64,000 nucleotides of DNA from Streptomyces sp. QL37 (GTDB lineage Bacteria; Actinomycetota; Actinomycetes; Streptomycetales; Streptomycetaceae): the NCBI RefSeq assembly GCF_002941025.1, contig NZ_PTJS01000001.1, positions 1,922,001 through 1,986,000 on the forward strand, written 5' to 3'. A model generated the notes under the pieces. The model was not told where the DNA came from, ran no database searches, and saw nothing but the letters and a program-made list of their open reading frames with translations. Below are positions 63,695 to 64,000 of this stretch, in pieces. A program made the translations under genes and the position numbers. Position 1 is the first letter of the stretch. The number at the start of each line of letters is the position of its first letter.

Positions 63695-64000
63695 AGCTGC
63701 GGCTCCCTGTACCTGGTACCTGGTGAACACCCCTGGCAGGGGGCATGCCTGAGGCAGCCTGCGGCCCGGGGTGGCTGGGGGGTGACGGATCAGGTGAGTG
63801 CGTCGTCCGCCGCTCCCTGCCGTCACAGAGACCTTGCCGCACGCCGGACCGCAGGTCCATCGAGGATTTCTTAAGCGCCGCCGCAGCTTCGCTTCACACC
63901 TCGCCCCTCCGAGTACAGCCCGTTCCTTCGAGGTGCCCGCCCCGTAAGGGGATCCGGCGGACTGTCGTGTCCGTGCGACCGACGGGACACGCGCACCGCG
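63695..64000. other. Region upstream of tdh, no gene seen
   Basis: The 306 bases to the window edge hold no supported frame. CCCCT-GGC-AGGGG (63730-63742) is a short stem in the tdh leader and ACCTGGT is repeated in tandem at about 63711-63724. I looked for a glycine riboswitch and saw no convincing core. Confidence 0.35.

Noticed and set aside
63695-64000. Glycine riboswitch ahead of tdh-kbl
   Set aside because: The conserved glycine-aptamer core segments are not visible, only a short GC stem.

Overview
This is a high-GC (roughly 70 percent or more) actinobacterial chromosome segment, almost certainly Streptomyces. The signs are GTG starts, ATGA and GTGA gene overlaps, a streptogrisin-type protease, an SAV2148-type HEPN protein, TreX/TreY/TreZ trehalose genes, and sugar ABC cassettes that lack their own ATPase. 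I see no rRNA, tRNA, CRISPR array, phage or full insertion sequence. About 60 protein genes are supported, three of them very small (27, 59 and 35 residues), plus several operators and strong hairpins.

Layout. (1) 0-10.3 kb: a truncated GNAT gene, then a sulfate assimilation and sulfonate uptake block on the + strand. It runs from a cysteine-type leader peptide through sulfite reductase, a 59-aa zinc ribbon, cysH, cysC, cysD, a MITE-like inverted-repeat insert, cysN, a three-gene SsuABC-like transporter and a sirohydrochlorin chelatase that can supply siroheme. (2) 10.3-14.1 kb: a DUF1345 membrane protein, an SRPBCC protein and an FdhF/YdeP molybdopterin oxidoreductase. (3) 14.2-23.8 kb, - strand: an eight-gene operon under a LacI regulator with two matching palindromic operators. 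Its genes are lacI, lipoprotein, two permeases, GH130 phosphorylase, Gfo/Idh dehydrogenase, GH13 glucosidase and phosphomannomutase. The logic is uptake of a mannoside, phosphorolysis to mannose-1-phosphate and conversion to mannose-6-phosphate. (4) 24.2-29.7 kb: mixed genes, including secreted streptogrisin-like and subtilisin-like proteases, each followed by a strong terminator hairpin.

(5) 30.1-35.5 kb, + strand: a five-gene exopolysaccharide operon in which every junction is a 4-nt stop/start overlap. It encodes a UDP-HexNAc-type dehydrogenase, a secreted lectin-like protein, a processive GT2 synthase, a 35-aa one-helix membrane peptide and a secreted NodB deacetylase with a C-terminal lectin-like domain. 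This is the best candidate for an undescribed system. (6) 35.5-39.8 kb, - strand: a macrolide-type glycosyltransferase with a perfect inverted repeat in its leader, and a second sugar ABC cassette. (7) 39.9-43.9 kb: an APH-family kinase, a hypothetical protein, a DUF4333 lipoprotein, a DEDDh exonuclease and the SAV2148-type HEPN protein. (8) 44.2-54.3 kb: glycogen and trehalose metabolism (glgX/treX, treY, treZ), interrupted by FHA, GNAT and GH1 genes. (9) 54.3-60.5 kb: small metabolic and regulatory pairs, notably TetR/quinone-oxidoreductase with three exact-period 17-bp repeats, and HxlR/NmrA. (10) 60.5-64 kb: lysR, kbl and tdh for threonine breakdown to glycine.

Start codons were chosen from Shine-Dalgarno spacing, gene overlap and family alignment from memory. 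No database search was possible, so names below family level are inference.
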